From positions 870,501 to 934,500 of the forward strand of contig NC_059504.1 of the NCBI RefSeq assembly GCF_914767665.1: a stretch of 64,000 nt of DNA. Direction: 5' to 3'. This DNA is from Harmonia axyridis. Its lineage: Eukaryota; Arthropoda; Insecta; Coleoptera; Coccinellidae. Positions 25,801 through 40,800 of the stretch are shown here, one piece after another. The first letter of the stretch is position 1. Each line of letters starts with the position of its first letter. Position numbers and translations under genes: made by a program. The notes under the pieces were generated by a model. It ran no database searches. It had not been told where the DNA came from and saw only the letters and a program-made list of their open reading frames with translations.

Positions 25801-28800
25801 CTAAAACACTTTTAAGTCGCCTCGACTGGCAATAGCGAAACTGATGGAAAAATTTGAGCTGTTGGGACAAGTTAGTGATGTGAAGAATCGAAACCGTGTG
25901 CATCACTGAACAAAAATATAGCCGCTGTAGTGTTGGCGACAACCCAGAATTGTCTATTCCTCGATGATTTTGGAATTAAGATATGATTAATTGTTTTTAT
26001 GGTCGGTATTGAAAGATATTGATTAGACGACGCTTTCCTCAACAAGACAGCTCTACATGCCACACAAGCAACGAAACAATAGCAATTGTTATTTATAGAA
26101 GAGGTAATCATAATTGGCCACCGAAATCTTGTGATTTAACACCTTTAGACTTTTTTCTTTAAGGTCACGTGGAAGATGGAAGGCTGGTGCAACTGTTATG
26201 GTGAATGGTTTGCGCTACCGAGATATGATTTTTATGGCCGGAATTGGAAGATATTGATGTGAACAATTTTTATTTCAATGAAAGGGCACTACATGACACA
26301 AGCAACGCAACAATCGCAATTTTGCAAGAAAAGTTCTTTGTTGCATTATTTTTTGAAGAGGCGATCACAATTGGCCACCGAGATCTTGTGATTTAACTCC
26401 TTTAGACTTTTTTCTTTAGGGTCACATGGAAGATGAGATCTTAGTCTTAGAATATAGATAGAAGGAACGGAAAATAAACATTTGTGCTCGATCCCGAATA
26501 AAAGAGAGATTGAAGTTTAGTGTCACCAATCACAATCGAGCTAGCCGATTGTGTGTTTGCGAGCAATAGGCGTGGAGAATACTGATTTAATTGTTAAATG
26601 CTTTATCAGGAATCCTTTTTTCATAACTTCACAATAGCTGAATCAGTATACTGGAAAAAACATTGACCCTTTCGGAACACGAAAGAATCTTTATGAATAA
26701 ATAACATTGTAAACTATTTTTGAGCATGAATTGATAATTTCGAAATTAATCAAATTATGTTACGCTACTGCTATAGTGTCCCGTCAGACAAGGAGTGACG
26801 AATGTTGGCATCTGAACAAATGCATCAGTTATACAAGGCGATTTCCGTTCCTCTTATTAATGTTCTAAGGTACAAGTCGAAGACTCGCCCTGTATAATGA
26901 AAAAGGGAATTACCACAACAATTGCGAAACTTCAGGTATCACAACATATTCGAACATACAAAGAATCTCGTTACAGAAAGAAAGAAAGAAAGTTTATTCA
27001 GAAGTAGGTATAGTATATCCAAAGTCACTTGAACTAATTCATAAAAACGCTTTGCGGCAGATGTCCCTTTGAAGTGGATACCACGATCCGCTAAATACCA
27101 GGGTTTATTTGAAAATATTGTTAGGCAATAAATTCACTGGTCCCAAATGAATTTCTGGAAACTTGGACAACCTTTGTCTAACCGATATATTCTGACTTCC
27201 TCCAAGTGACTTTGGATAGACTATAACAGAAAATCATTCAAAATTTCTCACAATTACAAACTATAATAAATTTCAAAATAAAACAAAATTTTATGAGCAT
27301 AAATTGCGGAACAGAAATCGACTATGAAGAAATGTATCTTGTGTGCCAATTATCTCTTCCCAAAAAATTTATATTTGAACTCAACAGTTACAGTTACTAT
27401 TACAACAAGTTAATTTCCGATTTCTCTTGCCCATTCTCCGCCTGAAGTGGCTTACACTCTCTAATAAAAGCCTCTACCGCGATCTCCCAAACACTGACAT
27501 TGACATTGACAATTCCCAACGACTGCCCTCTCGACCTTTCCAGATTTTCAATCGGATATTCAACAATGGAGCCGTGGCGCGTTCGAATAAGAATCAATTA
27601 ACGAACGGCGTCGTTTGACGTACGCGAAAAAAAAAATGGGAGAAATAGGACTCACCCTGCCTTCCTGACTGCGCCAGTACAATTGAACGAAGCGGCTGCC
27701 GTTCCAGTTTGCTTCGCTTTATAAGGGGAGTTCATAATGCTCTCGCCATCGTCTTCGTCTGAGACGGCGGTGGTCAGGGACATGCGGTCATCATCGGAGA
27801 TCTGGAAAAGTACAAAAATCGAGTTAGAGATCATCTAGAAGGTCTAAATTATGTAAGTACAAAAATTCGGTCTTCAAAACATAAAGCTTCGTATCATGTT
27901 GGGTCGTACTCCTAATCCAGAGGTCAAGAGTTCGAGACCCAGGCTGTTACAAACTTTTTATAGTTACAATTCGACTCCTCCATTGAAAATAATCTTGGTT
28001 TAGAATTAACAGTTTGAAAATGAGATAACAGATGGTACTCAAATGCTACATAAATGAATCATGACTCCTTTTACCTTCTATAAGGGATCTCACAGAGTTT
28101 GAAGAGACTCAAGATTAAGTTAACATGAAGTTTGAGACCTAGACCCTTAAAAACTTCTCATAGTCATGAAAGTATATCCAACGATTTGTCGTTGATTGAA
28201 TAAGTATGCTCAAGATCGCCTAACAAAGAAGCAAGTATAAATTACAACAAGTCAGCGGTAGGATCTCATTAATTTAGCACCGATTGATAAGTCAACTATC
28301 GGTACTCCTCCTTTCTTCTTACTATATAGCCAAAGTCCTATGAAGACCTGACTTTTCCAGGCCTTGAGAGAGCTTTGGCTGTGTGAATCAACTGGACAAT
28401 AAGTCCTCCATTTGGTAAATAAATGAGGTAAATATTAGGCAAAGGCACTGGCACACAAATATATACGGGCCAACGTCAAGTGACGTTGTTCGTGTACTCA
28501 TGGGAGTCTTAAAAGTTACGTCAAAAAAGAACACATACATTACATCAGAAAGTCAGCTTACGATGAAAAACTTGGAATCATTAGCCAAAGTTCCCTGCTG
28601 ACCTGGGAGTACCGTAATACTAGACTCTACCTGGCTAGAGGTAACATAGTGTTAATAATGTATGAGCGAAGGCAAAGTGGGGTATTTTAAGCAATAAACA
28701 AGCTGGTAATCTTTTATCAAAGGTATCAAGTCAACTGTGGACTTCTCTGTTGAAATGGGAGTTCGGAAATACCATTAAACATCTGGCTTCAGGTAGCACA

Positions 28801-31800
28801 ATGACTCTACCATGGGTGCCAGAATATAGTGGTCCACTGAAGGCAATGACTAAGTCGATTGAATCGTAAAAGAGTCATCAACGATATTACCTGCTTCTTA
28901 ATTGTTTTCTTTCATTTTTCTATTATATATGTTAGAATAAAAAAAATAGTATTAACCAGGATTATAGCGTTGCAACAAAAAGGAACTTATGCAGCTACCA
29001 CGAGCTGATCTTAGAATTATTGTGGTACTACCGAAGGTTTACTATCGATACAAGTACCTCTTCTACTGCTTGGGCTGCTGGCGAATTGAATTTGCAGATT
29101 CTGTAAACCAGCATACTTCTTGACAAGCCAGATCAAAATCCTAGCCAAATGATAGCAAAATGTGCCCACGAACATTGTCAGTAGACGAGCTCCTTAAGAA
29201 TTATGGATCAGGATTTAAAGTTCTAAAATTCTGCTTTCTAGCCAATTAACTTATTTTGGTAAAGAGTTTAACATTTCGAAGATGAGATGGGACTGAAATC
29301 CTACAAAAACAAATTAATTCTCTTATCTCCTATAGGCTTCTAAGAGGTCTCACGGAGTCCTGAGAGATTAGAGATAAAAACATTAAGTTAACATGAAGTG
29401 CGGCAATAAAACCTAGATCATATCGTGTTTCAAAAGCCAAAGTTGCAAGTTAGTAACTGATCCCAGTACCACAATTGGCTATAATGTAGATGTTAGCTCT
29501 AGGAAGATGTTGTGTCAACTACATCATGAAATATCTGAGTCAGAAATGGGTTATCGAAGTAAAAAATTGGAATAGTTATTTATAAAACAAGTGCAGAAGG
29601 CATTGATATTCTTCCACGAGTGCAAAATTCAAAAACGAGCCACGAAGTGGCGAGTTTTGGAATGAACGAGTGGTAGAATGAGCCTTCTGTACGAGTATTA
29701 TACATTATTTTCTCTAATTCATTGCATTTTTATTGAAATTAATGAAATATTTCCATAAATATCATTTAGTGATTTTTGCATTGAAAAATGTTGGTTGGCA
29801 GAACTGATTTCTTTAAGGCAAATTGATGAATTGACAGATAAAGCCGTGGCGGAAAGTTCGGAATACCAACATATAATAATGAAATATAACCATGAAAACT
29901 GTGCGTTTCTGATATATTCTCGCACGATTTTGTTCTACAAGATGTGGAAGAATGAACGGAATAACCACAGAATCAGAGAAAAAATAATTCAAAATAATTC
30001 TTCCGTCCTTCTTGATGTTCTAGAATTCAATTATATAAACAACACTCCCCATTTACATCTCTAATAAGCCACCTATCGATCTTTCATTACGCAATCAACG
30101 TATTGTTACGACAACCAAAATGACGCACACATCAAATCTTGCATAATCATTATTGATACCTACACCTTTTACGATCCTGTAGTGATAAAAAAAAACAGTC
30201 CTAACGCTCCTTCCGTTTCGAAACACTGATCCTGAGGGAATAATTCCACTCGATTCGTATGTGCTTGGAGATTTCAAAAGCGGGAAATAAGTGTTATGAT
30301 CTTTTTCATTCCTCCGGTGCTGATCTCAGGTGCCGTTTTAGCACGGGAAGTTTATACTCTCGGGCGCAAAGGTGCATTTCGATAATGGACCCAGGAGGCG
30401 TTTGCTGACCGCTTTTTGCCTAATGAAGTTTCGCCCGGTCGATTAGGCTGATTGGAAGATACGAAATTTTAAACTCGGTATCTTATTTTATGTCTGCTAT
30501 AAATTTGCCTACTTTTAAACCTCGACGTTTGTAACGCTTTGATTATAATGTTTCTTGAAAATGGGTGTTTTTTAAGAGCTTGGGATCTTTGAAAGATAAT
30601 ACAAGACAGAAATATCGTTGGATTGAATTTATCATTATTAATTTACACTTCGCAGAAAAATTAACGCACATTCTGAAAATCTCAATTTTAATGAAAGTTA
30701 ACTCAACATTGACTTTATAACTTATTTTTTATGTTGTCTCGGGAAGATTTTGAACGAAACAAGACACAGTAAATGGAAGAAAAATTCAGGATTTCACCGA
30801 ATCTTATGTGAAAGAAGAGAAATAAACAATTTTCAAAATACTGGAATGCTGATAAGTGATTTAATACTTGGTATTTCCACCCCTTGCGTTAATTACAGCT
30901 CGGCAACGACGGTTCATACTCAAAATGAGTGATCTTGAAATGTTCTGATCTAATCCTTCCCAGATTTCTCTGAGTTGAATTCCTAAGTCATAAAGAGTAG
31001 CTCGATGATTTTCTGAACTTCTCAGCCTTCTATTGAGGTTGTCCCGAACCTGCTCAATCGGATTGAGATCTGGACTTCTTGCTGGCCATTCCATTCGAGA
31101 GACTTCAACCTCTTCAAGGTACTCCTGAACGTTGCGCGCACGATGGGGTCTGGCATTATCGTCCATAAAAATGAAATTTCATTTCAGTCATTAAGAATAG
31201 CTGGATGATTTCCTGAACTTCTCAGCCTTCTATTGAGGTTGTCCCAAACAAGGGAACGTCGATCACAATGGCAGAGGCAGAATCTAGACTCATCTGTGAA
31301 GAGAACTCTTTCCCAATCAGCCTCTTGAAGAAGGCGAGCGGTTGCAAACCGTTGTCTCAACGAAGTGAAGTTCTTGAATGGCAGTTGTTACCCGTGGTCT
31401 ACCCTGTCCTGGTCTTCGGACATTCATACCTGTGTCCCTGAATCGCTGCAACATTCTGGACACACTTGTATGGGAAACTCCAAACCTTTCTGCAATTCTT
31501 GTGTATGTCCACCCTTCTTCTCGCAAAACTACCGCTTGGGTACATTCCTCTTGGGTCAAATTGCGTGTTTCGCGTTGCATAGCGATCGAGTGTAGAAAAT
31601 CAAACGAAAGAAAAACTATTGATCACTAGAATTGATCGAGAACAACTGATTTCAGAATGGAGCCAATACATTCAAAATCTGATAATCTCATCTTTTTTTA
31701 TTCCTGCTGGGAAAAACCATCTGTATTGAAGAAAAACGTTGAAAGTGGATAACATATGCATGCATAATTCTGATAAAAATAATTATCATTGAGAACACCT

Positions 31801-34800
31801 TCAGTTGTAGAATAAATTTGAGATTTCCATAATGTGCGTTAATTTTTTTGCGCAGTGTATTATAAAATGGTAGACTATTCCATGGCATAAGTGTGCTTCA
31901 AAAGTCCATTGATTACATACAATACTGTCAACAGCAAAAAAAGAAACAGGAAGAAGAGAGAAACGCTTCAAGAAAAGAAGTTCTTGCCCTGAAAATCGTG
32001 CAAACCAACTATGAACAGATTGTTAACGCTCAGCAGTCTCGGCCTGGGTACCTAAGCCGAAATAAGAGTATCTGATGTCAAGTTTTCAGTCTTTCAGGCA
32101 AACATAGAACAGTTCTTCATTCCATTTAACAATATATTAGTAGTTAATTTTACAGAATTGTCGGCTCGAATTTTCAGTTGGCTAGAAGAATATTGCAAAC
32201 CGCAAATGTTGAAGGAATCTATAATGCAGGCTTTAAGAAGACCTAGCGTCAATTTATGGGTTCATCAACCAATTTATGAATTACATTTTAAATGTGAGTG
32301 TTTTGATTCATTTTTTTAATTTGGAATCGTTATTCGATTCATGATGAATTAATCCAGTTATGTTTTTTCATTTAGTTTCGCACAGATGCTATAATTTGTG
32401 GCTTTTACGAAAATGAAAATCGATTCACCTGGCTCAACTACAGCGAAAAGAAGCTACGTTATTCAAATTAAGCCGCCAACACGGAAACTTATTGCAGTGT
32501 GAAATGCACTTAACAATGCGAAAATTTCTCGCGCGGACAGGTTAACCAATAAAAAGAGAATATTTCTGAATGTTGAATATTCCCTTGGAGGTTTTGTCTT
32601 CTAGAATACCTTTGGAGTTTTTGAATTTGAAATTTGTCCATTTAATAAAAAGTGACAACTGCTCGAATTATATGACGTTACCAAATTCAACATCTGATAA
32701 AATTCAATTTACATTCGTCACAGTTGATGATGCGTTTTTTTTTTCGACACTTCTGAATTTCTCATATCTAAAGGCTCCCTGAGACGAGATTTCAATAGAG
32801 GAGTTTGTGAAGAACTTTTATGTACAATGGGTTAGCTGATTTATCTTGAAAAGGAAAGTATTTAATGAACAATTTTTGATGAGAAACATATGAAAATGGG
32901 AATTAATTCAGATGAGGACTTCGTATATATTTTCTTCAAAAAGTGTATATAACTGCCTGGCTGTTCGAATTTTTCACTCAGGAATAAACCCGATATCCAT
33001 TAAGAAAAGAACGAAATTGAATATCAAAAAATCAAACACTTCATAGAATTTCAGTTAAGACAAGGACACTCACCACATGGCTGTAAAACGGTAGAGGACC
33101 GAAGAGGCCCTCCAAGTCAACAAGTGGCCCTTCAAAGGGAACAGAGAAGACTCTCGAGGGTCTTGTCTCGAGAATATCGCTATTTAAAGGAGTCCACTCA
33201 AATGCCTGGGCCTCTCAAACTTTTTTTTATCTGATAGAAATTTCGCTAGAACTATGTGGCAACAATGTATGTCTTGACAGGCTCACATCTCGATTTCATC
33301 ACCTTTTACAACCTTTTCATATTATTATTTGCATATAAAAAACGAAATAAAAATGAACAGCTTCAAAGATGTTACATTGATGTTTTAGTAGATTATATCA
33401 TTAGTGAATAATGATATTTACACAACGCGTGAGATGCGAAAGAATAACATCTTCATATGTACATTAATTGGAACTACTCAATCTAATCAGTCTACCACCT
33501 AACACATAAGTTAGGGACAATATTTAATCATAAAAAAAATAAAAGCACTGACGCCATGCCTGAAGTTTTGTAGAGCTCATTCAGTAATAATGGGATGAGT
33601 TTTACTGATTAAGTTGAAAAAACCAAGATTATCTTTCGTTTCCAGAAAACGGGAATGTTTTTTCAACCCCATTTATGTGATGGTTGTCTAATTAAAATGT
33701 TAGCCAATTTGCATGTTGCATACTGAAGCGACGTTAATTATTATTACGAGGATGACATCTTGTCATAGCAAATTCGTAGGTGTGCGATCATGCCATTCAA
33801 GTTACATAGTACCATAAAATACTCTCCAGTGCTGTCAAGTAAGCATACTGGCAGGCTCACATGAAAAACACTGTAGCCGAATATTTTCGTTAGTATGAGA
33901 TTCTTTAGATTCCCTGTTTGGTCGTTTACATTTTATTATATTCGCTCATCTCTAAGGCTTCTAGACAGAAGAGGGTATAATTTTTATTTTCGATAGGTAT
34001 AATTTCAAAATAGCAGTTATAAATATGTATAAATATAGACTACTGATTCATCATCTTCTTTCGTGAATTCACTGATGTTAAAATTATCTCGATGTATATC
34101 AAGAGGCAACGTTTCTAAATAAATATCAATTAAAAAGCTCAAATTGACTGCAGCTCATTTCCAAACAGTAATAATAGTTCAAAATTATATGTAACATTAT
34201 GAAGAATAGTTCTTGCAGTTGATAGGTTTGTTGTTTCTGCTGTTGATAAAGACATTCAATAATAATTCAACAACAATTTCAACATCTCAATATACAGATT
34301 CGTCCTCCACTTCTCTCAAATAATAACAAAACAGGACGACAACTAAAAACCACCTAAACCTACCTTCCTCAAAAAGGTCTCATTGCAATTCTCCGCGCTC
34401 AGATTCCCCTTCCTATGAAAATGTCTATATTTAAAACAACCGAGAAATCTCGTCCTATCCAACTTGGACACCTCCATCACCAGCCTCCTCAGATCCAACC
34501 TCTTCACCTTGGCGCAGTGCTTCTTGTACCTCCTCTTCCTCATCTCCTTCTCGTCCATCTCACTGACCTCACCCTGAGAGGTCAAACCGTCTTCGGCCAC
34601 CCAGGCGCTTAACACTGTCTCGATGAAGCTGAACAGATGCTGCACGTTGGGTTCCATCTTAGAGTAGGCCACTTGGGAGGATATGTTGTGGTGGTTTGTG
34701 CATACTTGAAGCAGCAGGTTGTCGCCAAAGTGCACTGTCTTGTGTCGTCTACGACGTGACAACAGCGACTTCTCGGGAGTTATGGCATCACTGTTGCTTA

Positions 34801-37800
34801 CGCGATTCTTGCTACTACTGCAGGTGGCATTCGATTCTACCATCTTACATCGGTCCTCATAAATTTTACGAAATATATATTTGGGTGTTTCAGCTCCGAA
34901 CTGTCCTTTCTTTGGGTTTTTTTTTTAAATTAATTGGTGTGTGGTTTTTCGACTTAAGCGGAAGGCACTGCGTTTTTAGCACTGTACATTAAAATCTCTT
35001 ACGTTACTTAACAGTTTTCTGTTTGTATCGTTCTTATCACAGTATTTGACGAAATCAACAAGTTTTCTTAATATAATATATATCTCAATAAACTATATAT
35101 TTATAATTATAAGTTCTTCTTCTATTTGATTATTAGCATATTTCTTATTATCATCCAAGCAACTGAGGGGCGATCTGGGAAAATGAAAATGATGATGATA
35201 TTTGCAAATGTTGCAAAATGGCGAATGTAGCGGTATATTCTCAAACAGGCGTTACTTCAAATTCGGAAGATGAAGAGTTTTCCAATAAGAGGTTTCATGT
35301 TGATGTTAAAAAAAACGAGTATATTTCGAGAAAGATCAATGTATATTTATTTTATTGTAAAGAGTAAGGTATGCCATTATCGATGAAAAGGGGTAGCAGT
35401 CAAGTAGTTGCTACAGCTACGGTTGCAGCACCATATCTTTTTCATGAAATTTTCCATTACTAATTCACACATTTGCAGCTGTAACACTTCGATAAATTGA
35501 CAAATTTCATCTTCAAGGTCCTGAATAACTTGTGAAGCATTGTCTTTCAAGTAGCCCCAAAGAAAAGAGTCTGAAGGTGTTAAATCACAAAATCTCAGCG
35601 GCCAGTTGTGAATTGGAAAATTTTCTTGAAAAAGTGCGATTGTTTCATCGCTTGTGAGGCACATAAAGCTGTCTTGTTGAGAAAAAACGTCGTCCACAAC
35701 AATATCATCCAACTCCGACCATAAAAAATCATTCATTATAGCCTAAAACCTGGGTTTTCGTTAAACAGCGGGTTGCGGCAGCAATTTTCTCAGTTGTTGT
35801 TGAGTGACGCACACTGTTTCGATTTTCCACGTCGCCAACTTGTCATAACAGCTCAAATTTTTTCACTATTGTCGATCAAGAAGGTGTTTCAAAAGTGCTT
35901 CAATTCTGCGAATTGTAACTGCAAAATTTTCATCATTTTATAGTGGATTTTAACAATTTCAATGCTTTGTTGAAGCATGTATCAAATATCAAAAAAATTA
36001 TAGCTCTAAAGTGACATCTGCCTAGATAGAGCGATATTCAAAACGAAACCTCTTATTGAAAAACACCATACAACCGCTACTTTCTGTATCGCTTTGAAAA
36101 TGTCCGACTGAATGAAACATACTTGAAGATGACACAATATGAAAGGCCAAACAATTCCAAAACAGAGCGATATGAAAGAGTCCTTCAACGTAGAAAAAAC
36201 ATCCACTTAAAGCGACTGTCAGAACTCAGGAAATATATTATACAAACAAATGGCTCTTTTTATGTTTTGTTCACGAAAAACAACGGCAACCCTCCTTGGC
36301 TACCTTCATGTGAGAACACAAACATTGAATTGATGGATGATCCATTAAAAAGTTCAGAAACATTAGGACATACCCAGTGGAGAATGAATCATTTACGAGC
36401 TTGAAATGTTTCTTTGTATTTTGTCATCCGAATTGTTTGAGAAGATATTTGTAATCGTTGTCAAATAAAAGACCAGAATATTTACCGTGACGATAACTAA
36501 GATGAAAAAATTGATAATGTTGAATTGCAATTACCTATAATCATAGTATTGTTCATATGAATGAGTTAGCATGTATGAAATCGTTGAATATTGAATTGAA
36601 TATCAAAATTATTGTGTAAATTCTCTTTTAGTTTCTCAATGGAAATAATTTCTTTCAGCTTTTATTTTTTTACTAATTCTTCATCTAAATTACCATTTTT
36701 TCTTTTCAATCCAATTTGACTGAAATGACATTGATCACATAAAACTTTGATGAGTTGTGTTGTTGTTCGTGATATTTTAACATTTTGTTTTTTTTCAAAT
36801 ATTGTTTGAGATCGCAACTGGGTCCTTTCCTAAGATTCACTTTCATATTTTTTTAAAGAAACACTTGATATAGTCCAATTATCTGTCTTTTTCTCCCTAC
36901 TGGTCTAATATCCCTTCAATCATCTTGTTGGCAGTTTTCAAATTATCTGAACACCCTTGAGCTATGTTTCTCTGAGTCACAACAGTGTGTTCACGTATTG
37001 TGATAATCTTGTTCTGAGTCTAGAAATCTGATTTCCAAAAGAACCACTCAAAATATATTAATCTGCATATGCGACAGAAATTGACAATCACAGAACAAAG
37101 GAATAAGAATGCAGAAAATTCCAATGGTCACATCAATTCTCACAATACTATAAACGCAATTATAATAATGAATATGAAAAAGATTTAATCTTTAGATGCA
37201 CATTGTGAACGAAATAAACTTTCGAGCTCATATCAGAAGAACCACCAACAAAGAAAAAGCCAAATTGACGAAACGAAAAAAGCAATATTGTTCGAAACTT
37301 TCGGTCCTTGTCAACACGATGAAAAGTTCCAAACTTGCCAGGATATCGAATTGATTTCTTTCCACATATGTTGTTCGTGAAAGATTTATGGAATAATATT
37401 TGGTCATGGGTTAAAAATAAATGAAGAAGATCTCCTCAACATACGTGAATAATAATTTTTCCAACGAAAACTTTTGGATAAAAAATAAAACAATACGAAA
37501 TTGATTCTATTTAGGTGAAATGATTAAATTCGAATGAACGTTTGTTTGTTTCTGTAATCATGTTGACCCCGTCAGTGATCAACCGTATGCTGCACATTGA
37601 AGTCATACGTTCAAACAGCATCGAGGGGATGAGAAGTTAACGCCAATAATTCACCCGCAACACAATGACCTGTCATCACAGCGTATCACCTTGTTGTAAA
37701 GGGGGGTACACACGACGCGACAAATAATTAAAGGCGAACACTGACGTTATTTTGAAAACGACTATCTCTAGGGGGGTCTGTTGGATCGTTTGGAGCGGGA

Positions 37801-40800
37801 CTATGAGTAACCGATACGGCACATGACGTCAAACTGAGACAGTGGAGCCAGCGCGGCTGACTGGAGAGACCTCTGCCGTCTCTAGCGTCGAGATCGCGAA
37901 CTAACTGGAATCGATTTGTATCCAACCAGCGTTCGCGGACGATACGGTATAGCGATGGGATAACACACTATACCTACATTGCTATTCTTTTTGTTGAGAA
38001 AGCCGTGACCTTTGAACGGGAAAATCGACATTTTCACCGTTTGTATGTGATTTTTTTTTAATGCCGCATTTGGATGATAAATCGTTCGAAATATCACTAA
38101 TGCCACGAGAGTTTTTTTTTTATTTTGGGGGTTGGAATGAGGTCAGGGTCAGCCTACCACACTGAACAAAATGTGTTGCGACTGTTTCAGCCTATCAGCG
38201 CTTGTGATTTTTATGGAATTCACGAAATTCCCAAAATTTGAAGAACAAAGGAAAATGAGAGATTTCTGGAATAATTTTAAGTAAAAAAAGTTCTATAGAC
38301 ATGGGCCCACCAACGTTTTGTTTTCGAGATACAGTATGCAGAAATTTGATTATTTTTAATTTTTTTCTCGTAGCATCTTCACCTCACTAGATATCCAACT
38401 GAAGTTTGGCATACATATTCGAATTCAGAGTTTTCATCACATGAAGTGCCAATTTGGATTGAAAATCTAACAGGTGATATTTTTTCTAAAACAGTTCTGG
38501 AATGTTTGATCTACTACTGAACTTTTTGGTTTCTTGTACTTCTGTCTTATTTGCTACTGATTTCTAGAAAAACAATAACAATTCTCCAAAAACACCTAGA
38601 AAGATTCAAATTATCATAAGAATTTACTAATACAATGATGAATAAAATACTATAAGAATCAGGAATGTTCGAATCACGTCAATTCATGAATAATATCATA
38701 ATAAAATAAAATTTATTAGTCCAATCGATCATTTACATGATATAAGACAAGTCAAATATAACTGTAACTGCTTTCTGTTCTTGATACTAAATACACTATA
38801 TCAAGTAACATTGTAAAGGTTCACAGAAAAACATAAGTTTCATGTGCGTTTCAATTTATGTAACAAAATGGCGAATGCGCGATATATTAAAGAACTTTCT
38901 AATTTGAAATGGTTTTAATGACGGCACTGTGTTTAATTTTTGACATTTCTGATGTCATTTGTGTTCAGTAGGTTATGTTATTCAATATTCAATCTTGGAA
39001 GGATACACGCTTCAACAACGTTAAGAACAAATTTGAAAGTAAATTTTCTTTACACGATACAAGAGATCCAAGTATTGGGCCGTACTTGGTACCACTTTCA
39101 AATTCGTCTACAATACGGTTAATAGTGACTAGATTAACTGAATAAGTTCGTCCATGAATTATTCCCAAATTTCTTTCAAAATTCACAAATGAGAACTGAT
39201 TTCGTTAAAACAATTTCACAATTTCTAAACGTTGTTGAAGCATGTACCTTTCCATGATCAAATGGCGTAACCTACTGAACATAAATCACGAAATATATCG
39301 AAAAATTACTATTGGGAAACTCTTCATTTTCGTTCTTTCGATCTACCAAGTGAACGAATTTATAAGAGTTCTAGTTATCACAAACTAATTTCGAATCCAT
39401 ACATTCATTCACTGAGTACAATGAAACTAATTCCAATCGAAATTTTCAGATTGCGTAAAAGCAATTAAATTTGAATTTCAATTAATTGAAGCCAATGAAC
39501 GATGGACGTTTCATCAGAGAAAGGTATTCCAAATAATCGAATTTTAAACACGCACTCATTAGTGTAATTTGATCCAAATTGATTACATTTTCGAGTTTTT
39601 TTTATGGTATTCAATTCAATGCACGTTTCAACTATGGCATCGACTCAATCAAAAGGGAATAATTCATCATGACCTCAAATTCCAAATCAACACAACCACT
39701 CAAAATCATTTCTCCAATATTCAGGGAAAATAGCCTCATTTTTTGGATCAATTGAAATATGGGATATTCTCTATTCTTCCTCAATTTCATCGAGCTATAG
39801 AATTGAAATGATCTAGTCCCACCAAGATTAATCCATGAATACATCAGAAGTACTCTATTCAGGCGAAACATAGAATTTACACCATTTCAATAATGAATTC
39901 CATCACGTGAGCAGATCAATTGAAACATTCAACTAAACTTGAGATGCAGGATTCTCTCCAAATGTACCATCCGTTCAATTACGTAGAATCTTGGAGTAAC
40001 CACGAACAAGCAGACCTTCCTACTTACTTGTGTCGTGATTCACATACATAAAGCGGTTGGTAACAATGGATCAGTTCCAGAATTGAGGGAAATTCTTTTA
40101 TAGCACGCAGTAAGCATACCTTCAGAGCTTCTGAAAGCGTCTGAATATTTCATTCTGTGTGTTTGCTTTGAATGTGAATTTGCCGAGAAGTTTCAAATCC
40201 TAAGAATGATTGATGAACTGTGTTATTATGCAATATTCAACTTGGTGTTCTAATGAAAACTTATGATTCAACACCGTTTCTCTTGAGAGTCAGAATTAAC
40301 TCAGAATAATGCATTCTGTAAGTCGCGGGTTTTCTTATTAGAGGTTTCATTTTGAATCGCAATTTTGCAAAGAAAGTTTTCTAGACAATTGGCCACCGAG
40401 ATCTTGTGATTTAACACCTTCCCACTTTTTCTCCAGGGTCTCATGAAAGATAAGGTCTTTGCTAATGCTCCACAATCGATTCAAGACCTTAAAGATGCAA
40501 TTCGTGGACTTATCGACGATATACAGCCGTAAATGCGCTCTATTAGTGTGACGTCACACACCGCCATTTTTGGTTCTCCTGTCAGTGTTCGGAATCCAAA
40601 CAAATAAATTGTCATTCAAATTAGTACGGTGTCGTTGAAGGAATTGGTTTATTTTCATAAATAAGAGTATTTGAGGAACGATTTCAGTATTAATTGATAG
40701 ACAGAAGGAACGAGGTTAAAACCAGTAAGTTTGAATCCTGTATCATTACCCAGATTTTGTAAAAAGCCGTGTTTATTAGTTGAACTTCAAGTTCGAACTT

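Noticed and set aside
27890..27950. tRNA-like stretch (gagttcgagaccc resembling a B box)
   Set aside because: No acceptor or D stem can be paired and the A box is absent; at most a SINE or tRNA relic.
31893..32075. 60-codon Lys/Gln-rich plus-strand frame
   Set aside because: Low-complexity intronic sequence, no similarity recognised, no context.
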